DNA of 64,000 bases from Artocarpus heterophyllus (taxonomy: Eukaryota > Streptophyta > Magnoliopsida > Rosales > Moraceae): assembly GCA_025403435.1 (NCBI GenBank), contig CM046327.1:14314218-14378217 (forward strand). The letters are read 5' to 3'. Numbering within the stretch: the first letter of the stretch is position 1; every line of letters begins with the position of its first letter. Below the pieces are notes generated by a model. It ran no database searches, had not been told where the DNA came from, and saw only the letters and a program-made list of their open reading frames with translations. The position numbers and the translations under genes are program-made. Shown piece after piece: positions 11,492-22,525 of the stretch.

Positions 11492-14400
11492 CTAAGCATC
11501 GGTCCAAGCAGCGAAAATAGGCATGTGAGGCATGGAAATTGCAGGCCTCTGTTGGGATGGAGGGATCCAAGAGTTCACAGCATTTGTTGGACTAGTAAAG
11601 AACTTGGAAACCGTCGGAGGCATTCCGAAAAGCGTGGGAAGGCTGCTCTTATCCGGACTGCCTTCCCTCGAGCTGCTTAAACTAGTTACCAATGACGAAG
11701 CGTTGGACAAGTGAGTCCCCATCTTTGCCGAATCTTCTACCTCTTGGTGAATCATACTCAGTTGGGCAACTGAAAAAGGTTCGGTTTTGTATGTATCAAT
11801 TCCAAGAGGCTTCTGATCTAGTTGCTGAGACGAGTGGTAGAGCGCCATTTTCCAATCCGATTCGCTCTCATTGTCCTTCTTTGACGTTGTGATCTCGTCA
11901 CTTCTGCTATTACTAGAAGAGTTGTGATTTGCAGCCTCGCTACCAGATGACCCAGTCTCCTTCATTCGCCGAGCAAGGTCTCCAACAAGGAGGGTATTGC
12001 TTGCCATGATCCTCTCGACATCATATCTTGTTATGTCAAAGTTGGTTACTGCATTTAGCCCGCGGAACTTTATGGCTGCAATGTCATATGCTTCAGCAGC
12101 TTCCTCTTGAGTACCTGAGAAATTCCAAAGCAAAATTATCATAACGAATTTTTAGCTCGGCTTTTAACTTGGACTAGTGAAAAACTTAAAATAAAACTTC
12201 ATCTTTAAAAGTGAGCATCAAATTTTAAAAAAGTTCAGTGTGTATGCGTCTGTGAAAGAACTTTAGCAAAAGTTCAGTCACACCGACTTGCAGAGCCGTA
12301 CAGTGTCAAAAGTGGTTAAATAGTGGCTAAAAAGAAGAGTTCAAAGAGCCAAGAATGACTCTCATCAAAGATTGGCTTTTTGAAATCATGTCATAATTCT
12401 TTTAAGTCTCTTATTTGTGATCTAATAATAATGACATGGTTGATATAATATCATGCACTGAAATTTCAACATCAGAACAGGTTTTTTTTTTTTTAAGTCA
12501 CGGTTTGAAGTTACTCACTGAATGTCCCAAGATAAAGATCTTTGTTTCCAGCAACTCTGCCGATCCGAGCCTGCCATCGTCCATGCTGATGATGTCTGTA
12601 AACATTTTGAAGCAGGAAACACAGATTTCAGAACTACCAAAAAAAAAAAAAAACTGTTTTGTTTCCTGTTTTGAGACCAAAATTCAAATTTTGGACCTTG
12701 TTACTCCCCTGTACATTGAAGCCCCCCTTGAGAATCCACTACTTTTCCTGGAAAAAAAAAGATTTCAAGGGATAATAAGACGATCAAGAAAAACGTACAA
12801 CAAAATATGTCATATAATAGCAAGAACAGAAGCAAAGATCTACCTTCTTAAATGAGCAACATATTCCTGTCTTGTCATGTTCTTCATTTCTTCAAGTTCC
12901 TTCTGATAATTTTCCAACTACAAAAACAACATTTTTGGCTTTACATAAGGAACAACAAAGAGACCCCATCACAGTCCAAAAAAAAAATAAATAAATAACA
13001 TCTGAATACTCACTGGGAAATTGATATGAGTAGAGGGTCCCCAATACTTGAGTGCTGCTAAATCATAAGCTCTTGCTGCTTTTTCCTCCATATCATACCC
13101 ACCTGCAGTACAAAATTTGGGAATGATTTCAGAAATATATCATAGAAAAATCATGTTTTAAAATGATTTGATTATAATTAAATACAAATAAAAAAATGAA
13201 AACTCACCAAGATAAACTGCAATGGCATGGCATCCCAGTCAAGCAAGAAAGGAGGAACCCAAAAAAATAAAAAAATAAAAAAATCAGCTGGTTATTTGGT
13301 CATAGGAGCAGAAAGAGACTTGAAAAAATGTTTCTTCACTAACCTTGTCTTCCTTTCCTACTTTGGCCTTCTTTCTTACAACTGTTGTCCCATAAATGGG
13401 CTTCATATCTACCAGTCCATCTATGCCTGATCAACACAAACCCACCAAGGAACAATTACACACAAGTAGAAAACAGAAAGAATAACAGCACAAAATTTTT
13501 TTTTTAAAACAAGAGGAACATGAAGTAGCTCAACTCCGAACTAGCAAGCAGAGACTAAAAAAAACCTAGAAATAAAAAATAAAAAACAAAAGGGTAAACC
13601 AAGACCTTGAAGAGAAAGAACAAATTTAAACAAACCTTGTAACACCTCGGTACTGAGAAGTTCTCTGCCCAAATGTATCTAGGGACTTCCTATGAACGAT
13701 TTGCTTTTGATCCCCCTTTTCAGGCCCTCTTTTCTTGGTATCAATGGCCACTAAGCAATCAGTCACAACAGCACTACTGTGTGAAACCTGCTGTGAACCT
13801 GCAGCAGTTACACAGCTTGATTGAGAGCCAGGACTCATTGACAAACTCAATGACTGCAAATCTCCATAACCCATGTTTCCTCCAATGTTATTGTTATGAT
13901 TATTGTTAGTATTAGACCCAGATTCATTATGACCACCATTTTCCAACATTGCATGGCTTGAGACCCAGCTGCTCTTCATGTCATGATGGTGAACCCCATT
14001 ATCATTTGCCATTGTTGGAAGCTGGAGATTGTAGTTTGCAATGTGCGTCTCTGAGTAATTATTATTATTATTATAAGAGTAGTGTTGTTGCTGTGGATGA
14101 TGATGATGATCTTGGTTGAGCAAGTTTTGGTTGTTGTTTGGTTCATGGTTGTAGAGCATACTGTCCAAGCTCAGAGCCATTACTTCTCTGTCATTGCTTT
14201 CATAGTGATGGGTCCCCATTGTCGCACTGCCAAAGAAGTCTTCTAGTTTTGGTGTTGAACTTGTCACCATTGCTTCACATGAAAAAAAAAACAAAAAAGA
14301 AAGGGAAAAGGGCAACAAAAAAAGGTCAGAAAAAAATGAGGGTAGTTAAAAAAAAATAAGAGAAAGTTTAAGTCTGGGTTTGAGCAAACCTTGAGATGGG

Positions 14401-14723
14401 GACCTTGAAAAAGCTTCCATTATGCAAAGAGATCCATCGGACTTAAGTGGCATAACAGAAAGAGGGGAGTAAAAGCCACCATTTTCACCTTCAACTCCAT
14501 AGTAAAGTCCATAGTTAAGTTGTGATGGTACTGGTGAAGAGTGGAAAAAGCTTGTTGATGGTATTGAAGGGGAAACAGTTGAGGAAGTAGAGGAGGATTG
14601 ATGATGATGATGATGATGAGGGTCAGAAGAAGGGACCTCCATATTAGGGGAGAGAGAGAAACCCAACCAGTTATTATTACTGTTGTTGTTGTTGTTCTCA
14701 TCATCATTGTTCATGGACTTCAT
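11492..14723 (-). CDS. ANT: AINTEGUMENTA-type AP2 transcription factor
   Basis: This is a nuclear double-AP2 transcription factor of the ANT/AIL clade; ANT orthologues promote cell proliferation in lateral organs and ovules. Nine exons, in order of transcription: 14390-14723, 13636-14272, 13344-13426, 13208-13216, 13014-13102, 12844-12917, 12697-12747, 12519-12595, 11492-12114. All introns are GT-AG, and the exons join in phase to 658 codons plus stop. Domains: WLGFSLS near residue 19, [14 protein letters not shown] near 92-105, [21 protein letters not shown], then [13 protein letters not shown] leading into AP2 repeat 1 (about 317-383), a linker, AP2 repeat 2 (about 419-477) and the C-terminus MPIFAAW. 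The serine-rich, [10 protein letters not shown] and terminal FAAW segments match ANT itself rather than AIL5, AIL6 or BBM. The start was chosen at MKSMNN because upstream codons are AAG-rich leader. The protein is longer than Arabidopsis ANT (555 residues), partly through Asn and His runs in exons 1-2. Confidence 0.95.
13208..13216 (-). other. ANT: 9-nt microexon of the ANT-like gene
   Basis: The exon TTTATCTTG lies between an acceptor ending TTGCAG and a GTGAGT donor. It supplies the codons for V-Y-L-G inside AP2 repeat 1. Without it the flanking exons do not join in frame. A 9-nt exon at this position is a known feature of AP2-family genes. It is too short for ordinary ORF or alignment searches. 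Confidence 0.92.
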
Positions 14724-15017
14724 CTTTCTCTTTTTTTTCTTTTTTACAACTTCAGAAGAGATTCTTGGCAAGTTTCTCTTCAAAAAGCATTTGGTAACGC
14801 AATCATTGGGAAACAAATACAACACACTACTAATTATACCAGCATTTTTTTTTTTGTTTTTGCTTTTTTTGCTTTTTTCTTCTAATTTTGAAACTGGGTT
14901 TTTTGTTTTTTTGTTTGTTTGTTAGCTGCAGAGAAAGAAAGAGAGAGAGAGAAAGATAGAGAAAGTGATTGGACCAAATCTAACCACACCTCTAAACAAA
15001 TCCAACTCCTGCAACCG

Positions 15018-15030
15018 AATCTATATATGA
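15018..15030 (-). promoter_or_regulatory. Possible TATA box of the ANT-like gene
   Basis: On the minus strand the bases read ATATATAG about 300 nt upstream of the ATG. Between it and the start codon lies a pyrimidine-rich leader (the GAGAGA-type run at about 14,930-14,960 on the plus strand). The assignment rests on position and composition only. Confidence 0.35.
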
Positions 15031-15309
15031 TGCTAGTATATTGCTATGTTGTAATGTTGCCCTTTTTCTCTCTCTTCTTTCTCTTTCTATCTGAAAAGAT
15101 TTCTAAAGAGAACAAAGCAAGACCCTTTAAACTAAACAAAAAGAATGAGTTCCAGCAAGCAATGCTGGGCATCCTTCCCGCATTCCATGGGGATCTGTGT
15201 ATGAGAAAGACCTCTTCTTTAGCTTTACCCTACGCTCCTCCCCATCTCTTCTCCTTTCCTTTTCTCTTTTCCTTTTTAGACCCGATTAAAACCCCCCATT
15301 AAAGCAGGT

Positions 15310-17780
15310 TACTATTACTAATCCACCAAAAATACTAAACCCAGATCACAAAAAAAATATGGTAACAAAATAAAACACTCTCATTTTGTCATGTTGGTAA
15401 CAAAACACTGGTTAGTGCTCAGGAAAACCCTGCGGCCGTACCCAAGTTGCCCCCCACCCACCATAAGTCTACCATAGCCTCGTACTTGTGTTCAAAAGAT
15501 GATGGTTTAAGCTCAAGATGTTTAAAAAGTATAGTTTAAAAATTGAATTTAAAATCTTATAAATAAAATAAAAATATTTTTAAATTTTTTTAAAAAAATT
15601 TAAGTTTATACTATCAAATTTATAATTTAAAAAAGTCTCTAATTTTTTCTTCTAAACGCTTCTTCATGTAAGAATTTGAGCTTAAAACCCATAAAACAAG
15701 AAAACAAACCCCCCTTTATATTCTTTGTTAAAAAAAAAGCCAAAAAAAAAAGGGAAGTGAAAATTAGTGGATATTTTTTTGTTAGTGGGTGCAGCATATT
15801 AATGCAATGGGTTTTGGTTTTTAATGATCCCAGGCTCTGCTGGGGTCTTGAATATATTTTCACGGGCAGAAGACAAACTGTCCCTCCAATCACTTCATAA
15901 CAGTGGGCAGCTTCTGTCTGGACCTACGAAAATACTTCCCGAGTATAGGACAGGAATCTACACATTTTTATCTTCATGAGACAAGAAAAATCTACGAATT
16001 TTCTGTCAAAAAAAAAAATCTGCGAATATCGAATTAAATCAGAACTTTATTAAATTAATAAATGTACAAAAATAAATGAAATTCATGAAGTTCTAATTTT
16101 GGCATAATACTTTTAGAACTTTTGAGGGTTCTTTTGAAAAATATATTAAAAAATAAGTTTTAATTATTATAATGTAAAATTTTTATATGTTATAGTGAAA
16201 AGTAAAAATTTACTATAGTATAAATCTTTCATATGCTATTATGTTTAAATTTTAATTTCAAGTTTCAACATGTTTCTCAAACAAACTCTGATTTTATTTG
16301 ACAAGTTTTGTCCCTCGTTGTAAAATTGACCATGGATTTTTATAACTTAACAAAAGAAAATTATGATCGTGTGATAGGTCTGCATGGATTTTTTGAAATG
16401 GCTTAGAAAAGGTTACCCTAGAAAAGTGTTTTTGATTTTCATAAACACTTTTACGAGAAATCAACTATTTGAAGTTGATGAAAAAACAAAAAAGTACTTA
16501 GAAAAGTTTTTTATTTACATTTTTTGACCTTATATTTAAAAATAATAAATTAAAAATTTTATCAATATTCTTGAGTTACACTATATTTATACCAATAAGA
16601 GTTTTTGATTTATTTAACTAAACATATTCAAAAGCTCTTTTGATGTCAAAAGGCACTTCTCTACACACTATTCAAAGGCTATTCAAAAAGTCTTAGCTTA
16701 TTCTTCTCTTCTTCAACCAATTAAAAGTAAAAGCATAAACTATCTCAAATGGGCCTTAGAACTTTTACGTAAATAGTTAAATTATATAGAAATTGTTCTC
16801 TTCTTTACCATTGAAATTGGTTAAAATTATTGAGTTGCTTGCTTCGTGAGTTCGAATTTGTATTGTTTTGAATCTTTATAGTTTGAACTTGTAATTTTGA
16901 ATTTTTATCATTCAAACCGTAGCCTAAACTAGGGGTGTATATGAAATCCATCAATTCTAGTCCAACAGAAGGGTTTTGGATTAGGTTGGGAAGAGTTTTA
17001 AATTGGTAACAAATTAACAAAATCCTAATCTAAAGGTTTTAGGCTGGATTACGAATTAAGCAATTCTCAACATATGAAATCCATGAATCCAACGTCATAC
17101 ATACATACACACATTATCTATGTACAACTTTTTTTTAGAGGAATATATAACTTTGATAATCTACATAATTACATAAAACTTTTCCTTTTCCTAAGAAAAA
17201 ACCTTTTCCCCAATTTTTGTCTTTTGATTTAGTTTTTGGATAATTAGACTAGTTTAACGTATTGCCAACCAATGTGATGTTTATTTTAAAGATACCAGCC
17301 CAATTTACACATTGGATATTATGAGTTGTTCTGTTATATGGCATGTTTATTTTAATTTTTTATGTTGAAAAATTGGCTTCAATATTCTCATTTTTAAAGG
17401 TCCTAGTTCAATCCACAAACTAATAAATCTAATCTATGAAATCCAAATGGTAAGATATTGGGATTTTTCCAATCCAATAGTTTTGAATTAGATTGTGGCG
17501 TTGACCTTTAATCCATGAAATTCAACCCATGAAAAACATCCTAGCCCGAAATAGCATTTGAAAATGCAAATCATCTAAACTGTGTATAGAACATCATATG
17601 AAGGGAAAGGGTGTTTAGATAGTGCGAGAATTGTGAAAAAGCCAAAGATGGAGACATGGTTTTAATTTAGCAAATATGTTCTAAACTATATGAATCTAAA
17701 GGGGCATAAATTCTCCATAACCGGTTTTGGATATGTTTAAATATCACATCAAGATTAAGTGGCAGAGTCACTTGATAACG
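15310..17780. other. Intergenic DNA upstream of the ANT-like gene, up to the retrotransposon
   Basis: No gene is supported. It is AT-rich and contains degenerate copies of the dispersed repeat family near 15,500-15,600 and 16,130-16,270. Pyrimidine-rich plus-strand tracts lie just before it at 15,060-15,090 and 15,235-15,285. The ANT promoter probably lies in the part nearest 14,723. Confidence 0.55.
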
Positions 17781-19754
17781 TGTAACGCCCCTATATGGGG
17801 GTTAACAGTTTTTAATGAGATAAAATAAAAATAAATAATAAAAGTAAAACCTTAAAAATAAAATTTGCCCGGGACTTAAATGAAAACTCTCAACTCAAAA
17901 ATAAAAATATAAACGATAAATAAACCACAGTTTTAATGTAGCACCTTAAATTTAATAATATAAACTGTTGTCATCATCATTTTAACCCTCAACACATTGT
18001 AATACAGTCACAGAAAGTAACAATTGATGCTTACATTATCATGAAGAACATTCTCAACAATTGAAGCAGTCCCAATGTAATATAGCTACATCCCTTCCTC
18101 AACTATATTTCTCGTAGCCACCTCACACTTAGTGAGTCCTGAAAAGATATAAACATAAGGGAATGAGCAACACTATGCTCAGTAGAGAAAGCCATTACTC
18201 ACCTTTAGGTTTTTATCATTACCACATTAAAATCTGCATGGTTAGTAAGTCACATCATATTTCAGATTATGAGGTTTATTATGATCACATCTTATGGATA
18301 CCGTAGTTAATCATTACCAAGTGTCATAATTACACATTTATACAAATATTACCAATCATCATTGTTCCTAGGTATCCATGTTAAATTGAGTATCACTCAA
18401 CTCATCGAAACCCAAATGGGCGCACTTGATCACCCTATAAACATTCCAAGGGTGTTCCGGTGAGGGGACATCAAGCCCCGAGTCCTCACCAAATCGATTC
18501 CTGTACAGTGTGTTCTGGGACTTTCAACCCAAGGAAGCGTCATCGCCTTCCCCCTACTTTACCTTTTAGGGTATTCATGCCCAAGGACGTAACCGTCGCC
18601 CTTTTCATGTCTCACAATTTCTCTATATTAAATCATTATTAATAGAGTTAATTTTCCTAACCATGCTTCTCAATTTATAACATGTGTCAATTCATTATGT
18701 TCCTCGCCGTACAATACAAGACGAGTCCATGTCATAGTTTCATATGTGATACACATATAATATCAGTTCAACATAGATATATATATATTGCGGCAAAACA
18801 ATCAATTTTAATTCTATAAAAACCTCACAAAAGATGAGTAATAGAATCCCTACCTTTTAAGCTTATCAACAGTCTCTTAATCCTGGAATCAATTAACGTT
18901 AGCTCCATACTCCCTTGATCCTAAGGCGTGCATAAGGACAATTAAAACTAAAGCACAACATACAACTACATTCATAAAATTTATTTTAATTTAATCTTAG
19001 AATTTCAAGAAATAACCACTGCCCATAGAGGTATTATAAAGTTTAACAATATAAATTTTTTGTCTAGGGCATATACACTTAGACTTCATACATATGCTCC
19101 AAAATAGCAACAAACATATACTTAGGTTTAAGAACGCAAATTTGAATAATCCTTTAGTATAAAAGAAAATTTATAAATGAAAGACTAAATTTGTTCATAA
19201 GATTCTAACCTCGGATTATGGTTAGTTGGAAGCTTGAAATGGCTTCAAAACAGGTTCCTTTACTTCGGTATGACTGAAATTCTTGCTCAAATGGAGGTGA
19301 TGGTGGCTGATTTTTATGGCTGCCTTGAAGAAGTTCTCTAAGTATTTTGCTTCAGCAAAGAAATATGAAGAAGAGTGTGGGAACCGTGGAAGAGAAAGGA
19401 AGAAAAGATGAAGTCTTTGAAGAGAAGTGATAGAAACAATTATAGAGGAGACATGTTGAAGCATGTCACGGAGGAAATAAAGAAAATGAGGGTCAAGAGT
19501 AGTTGGAAAAGATATCCTTATGTCTCATCTAAAGACTTTAACACACATAATGCCAATATGACATTTTTGAGATTTATTAGAAGTTCTAAGGCTTTTTAGT
19601 AATCATACTAAATAAATATAGGAGAATTTTAGAAAATTTAAAAATAGATAAAAATAAATATTATAAAATAAATTTAAATGAAGCAATTTTTTTTTATACA
19701 TTAAAAATTAATTTAATTACCTCAATACCCGTTAGGAGAATAACGGGTGTCACA
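17781..19754 (-). repeat. LTR, left copy (3' LTR in element sense)
   Basis: It starts TGTAACGCCCC on the plus strand and ends GGGTGTCACA. It is repeated at an exact offset of 6,204 bp as the right LTR. Every segment I compared by eye is identical, and three short open frames inside are the same in both copies; they are not believed to be genes. Confidence 0.95.
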
Positions 19755-19768
19755 GCTCTACCCCCCTT
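19755..19768 (-). promoter_or_regulatory. Polypurine tract
   Basis: The minus strand reads AAGGGGGGTAGAGC directly against the left LTR. This is the expected primer position for plus-strand DNA synthesis and confirms the element's right-to-left orientation. Confidence 0.75.
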
Positions 19769-20428
19769 AAAGAAATTTCGTCCTCAAAATTTCAATTCTA
19801 GCAATACTAGTAAAAATTATGATTCCACTATGATTCCAATTCTGAGTCTAAACCGTTAATGTTATTTGTCCTCCAAATTTAAGTCATCGTATCTCCACTT
19901 ATTTACTTGCATAATAAATCTTACTCCAAAATCCCTCAATGAGAGTATTTCTGACAAGTTTCAACTTGTAACACCGTATAATAGTCTAAGAATCTGATCA
20001 GGCATACATATTGACCATATCATGATTCCAGTCCTTCATTGTCCATGGACCGTGATTTACAATCACATTTAAGGAGATTGCCAGAGAAATTTTATATACT
20101 TCATCTTTAGGTTCCTTTTCCTTTTTGAGTAAGGAAAAGTCAAATATATTTGATTTCATACCTCAACTAATAAACTAAAACATAATCATAAAACATATAT
20201 CACAAACACTTATATTCAAAACCATACATTAAACTTACTCATAGAGATATTAAACGGAATCTCAGAGTTGCAAACATACCCGACATATTTTTCATTAAAC
20301 AGCTATCCTCATGACACAAACATTCAACCCAAATAATATACTCATATTTCATATGGAATATCCCCATAATTGACTATGGTACTTCCACATAATATTAACA
20401 GAATATTACACATTACAAACATAATACG

Positions 20429-20574
20429 GATACGTTTCGAGAGTACAAGGCACTCCGTATACCAGCTATCCATATCATGCATGCTTATAGGATACAAAAA
20501 CATCGATAAACAAAAGATCGGACCTTAAGAAGGATGCGTTTCGAGAGCATCAAGTACTCCGTATCCAGCCATCC
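20429..20574. repeat. Pair of imperfect direct repeats of about 43 bp inside the retrotransposon
   Basis: Copy 1 is 20,429-20,472 and copy 2 is 20,533-20,574. Both contain GTTTCGAGAG, then CAAG, then ACTCCGTAT and CCAGC. They lie 3' of the LOG-like ORF in element sense, in what would be its 3' untranslated region. Confidence 0.8.
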
Positions 20575-20709
20575 CGGCATTAGGCTCAATGAATCTAAAA
20601 GATTGAACAACAACGTACCACAAGAAACACAGAATACAAGGCAAACGGTTATTCGTAACACACGAAATACGGACACACATGCCTACATGCCAAAGATAAA
20701 ACAAAAAGA

Positions 20710-21360
20710 TTACAGATGGAGATCCAAATCAATTGGCCGCTCCCGGCTTTCCCTTTCCCATTCAAGCTTGGATGTTGCAGTGTCGGATTCTGGATGTATG
20801 ATTTGCATTTTATCTATCAATTCTTCAGCTGTTGAAGCAGTGACAAAGATTTGTCTCTCCGATTCTGTAGTGATGTTTTCTTCCACAGCGTAATCTAGAA
20901 ATTTCAAAAGACCGTCATAAAAACCCTTTACGTTCAGCAGTCCCAAAGGTTTGGAATAAAAGCCCAACAATTGCCCACAAGCAACTATAAATATTTCCTC
21001 AAGAGTACCTAGACCACCAGGTAATGCTATAAAAGCATCAGAATTGAAGATTATGTCTTTAAAATTTTTAGGGATACTCCTGACTCCTTCTCCCTTACCT
21101 ATGGCTTCCTTACAAAGGTTTCCTTCAACTGGAATATGAGGCCAAATTCTTACATCAGTAGCGTCGCTAGACCTAGCTGCTAGTGCCATATTTACCATCA
21201 TTTTTATACTACCACCCCCATAGATTATGTTAATCTTCTTGCGTGCTAGGACTTGCCCTAAGTGATTTGCAGCTTCTAAATAAGCTTTATCTTTTCCAAA
21301 GCTGGAACCACAAAAGACACAGACATTCTTTATTTTCTTCGTGGACTGGGAGGTAGACAT
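20710..21360 (-). CDS. LOG-like cytokinin riboside monophosphate phosphoribohydrolase, retrotransposon-borne
   Basis: LOG enzymes hydrolyse cytokinin riboside 5'-monophosphates to active free bases in the cytosol. The ATG at 21,360 gives 216 residues, the usual LOG length. An in-frame GTG codon lies upstream, but the ATG is the normal plant choice. Visible motifs: CVFCGSS at residues 14-20, YGGGS at about 47-51, SDAFIALPGG leading into PGGLGTLEE at 114-122 (the family signature PGGxGTxxE with its Glu), and KPLGLLNV, which follows in normal order. Oddities: canonical LOGs have GGGSxGLMG and an Arg-Lys pair just before SDAF; here the first reads GGGSIKMMV and the pair reads Phe-Lys (NFKD). The segment after GGGS is also unlike plant LOGs. 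Host LOG genes are interrupted by introns; this ORF is not, consistent with RNA-mediated capture. It lies in element sense between two intact LTRs, so transcription from the right LTR is likely. LOG-fold membership is firm; cytokinin activity is not. Confidence 0.85.
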   Translation of the reverse strand: MSTSQSTKKIKNVCVFCGSSFGKDKAYLEAANHLGQVLARKKINIIYGGGSIKMMVNMALAARSSDATDVRIWPHIPVEGNLCKEAIGKGEGVRSIPKNFKDIIFNSDAFIALPGGLGTLEEIFIVACGQLLGFYSKPLGLLNVKGFYDGLLKFLDYAVEENITTESERQIFVTASTAEELIDKMQIIHPESDTATSKLEWERESRERPIDLDLHL

Positions 21361-22003
21361 ATTTGGTTTATAGAAGTGGTTGCTTAATGTCTGCTCCACT
21401 TAGACTTCGGGTTCTACATGAGTTTTTAAAGATGAGAAATATACAAAAAGGGCTAAAGAGATAGACGAGTAGGTAATGAAAAGGTAATCCAAAGATTTAA
21501 ACAAAATCTTGTGCGGATAAGAAAGTAAGATAAGGTGATTGATAGTTTACAGAAAATCTGATTCACTTTTTGAAAAAGATTAGACTCTAATTGTATAACT
21601 TTTGACAATTGAGAACAATTCGACAGAAGACCCTTTATGATACAACTGTAGACTTTTTGACAAATATACACCAAGTCTAGAAATTTAATATAAACGACAA
21701 ATACTGTAGAACTTTTGAAATTTGAGACACAAATCTTGAAATATCTGGATAAGCTTTTCAAAATTCAAACATATTACTGTACCGTATGTAACGTGTCGAT
21801 AAGATAATATATTTTATTATATATATATTTAAGAAAATCATAAATTAAATAAGATATTAACACTTACTGTATCAATCTAATAATCACAATTATTTCAAAC
21901 ACAAAAGCAAATATTCTGAGTAAAAGAAAAACACAAACTGTTGAACATCAGCTAAAACTGCTTCAAATAAGCAAAGACTAAATAACCTTTATAGAGAGAT
22001 GAC
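21361..22003. other. Spacer between the two retrotransposon ORFs
   Basis: About 640 bp. A 102-codon frame at 21,453-21,761 (minus) exists, but it has no recognisable motif and a hydrophobic, low-complexity composition, so I do not call it. Confidence 0.5.
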
Positions 22004-22525
22004 TTATTCCCCATCCAGTTTTCTTATGGCTTGGCAAACAGGATCTAAAAATACCATATTCCTGAGGCGTTGTCTTTCTGTATAAAATTTAGGCCAGAGT
22101 TTAAAAATAGCTCCTTGAACATATCCACTAGGGTGACCGTGAAGAGGAGGATGGATGCTATCCAAGTTCTCTTTTGAAAGTCCATCCCTACAAAACCTTA
22201 TTTTATCCTCTCTATTCGTAGACATATAACCAGGTGAAGTACATTTACCGTTACAATTTTGTCTTCCACATTTGTTACAAGTGACCACGATGGCACGAGC
22301 TCTTCTTTTCATTGCACTACGACTGGTACCTGTTCCTGGTAAACCGACATCTTGACTAAAGTCACTCGGACGGATTTTCCCCTCTATCAACATTCTCACA
22401 TCACAAGGGATACCAAAACGCATAAGAATCCACAACCGAGTAATTCTAGCCTTGTATTTCTTTCTAAGAATCTTTTGGGAGAGTGATGGGAAATACTTTC
22501 TCAGGTGTTGGTACTTTGGGTCCAT
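22004..22525 (-). CDS. Basic, cysteine-rich putative nucleic-acid-binding protein of the retrotransposon
   Basis: An intact ATG-started ORF of 173 codons in element sense, 644 nt before the LOG-like stretch. The N-terminal third is strongly basic (LRKKYKARITR at about 20-30). A linker with GTGTSRS leads to the Arg/Lys cluster MKRRARA at about 72-78, directly followed by C83-x2-C86-x4-C91-x3-C95, a likely zinc-binding knot, with a further C112. The C-terminal part is aromatic and basic. The arrangement (basic patch followed at once by a compact Cys cluster) is typical of RNA- or DNA-binding proteins. It is not the CCHC knuckle of retroviral gag. In layout it recalls the small cysteine-rich nucleic-acid-binding proteins of some plant RNA viruses, a resemblance I noticed but cannot test. 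I do not recognise a host family. It may help the element's RNA to be packaged, or it may be a second captured gene. Confidence 0.7.
   Translation of the reverse strand: MDPKYQHLRKYFPSLSQKILRKKYKARITRLWILMRFGIPCDVRMLIEGKIRPSDFSQDVGLPGTGTSRSAMKRRARAIVVTCNKCGRQNCNGKCTSPGYMSTNREDKIRFCRDGLSKENLDSIHPPLHGHPSGYVQGAIFKLWPKFYTERQRLRNMVFLDPVCQAIRKLDGE

Noticed and set aside
11532..11892. Plus-strand frames opposite the last ANT exon
   Set aside because: Antisense shadows of a confirmed exon.
12436..12855. 139-codon plus-strand frame across ANT exons 6-8 and introns
   Set aside because: Antisense to exons with confirmed splice sites; contains intron poly-A.
14598..14925. Plus-strand frames opposite ANT exon 1, with Met and Val runs
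   Set aside because: These are shadows of the His/Asn triplet runs of the ANT coding strand.
16840..16865. tRNA-like GTTCGAATT motif
   Set aside because: No acceptor stem or anticodon arm could be formed around it.
18460..18642. 60-codon ORF repeated at 24,664-24,846, and other short frames inside the LTRs
   Set aside because: They are identical only because the LTRs are identical. No motif, and they lie on the strand opposite to element transcription.
19222..19464. 80-codon minus-strand frame in both LTRs
   Set aside because: In element sense, but with no recognised motif. LTR non-coding sequence is the simpler explanation.
21453..21761. 102-codon frame between the two retrotransposon ORFs
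   Set aside because: Hydrophobic and Ser/Leu/Phe-rich composition typical of AT-rich noise; no motif.
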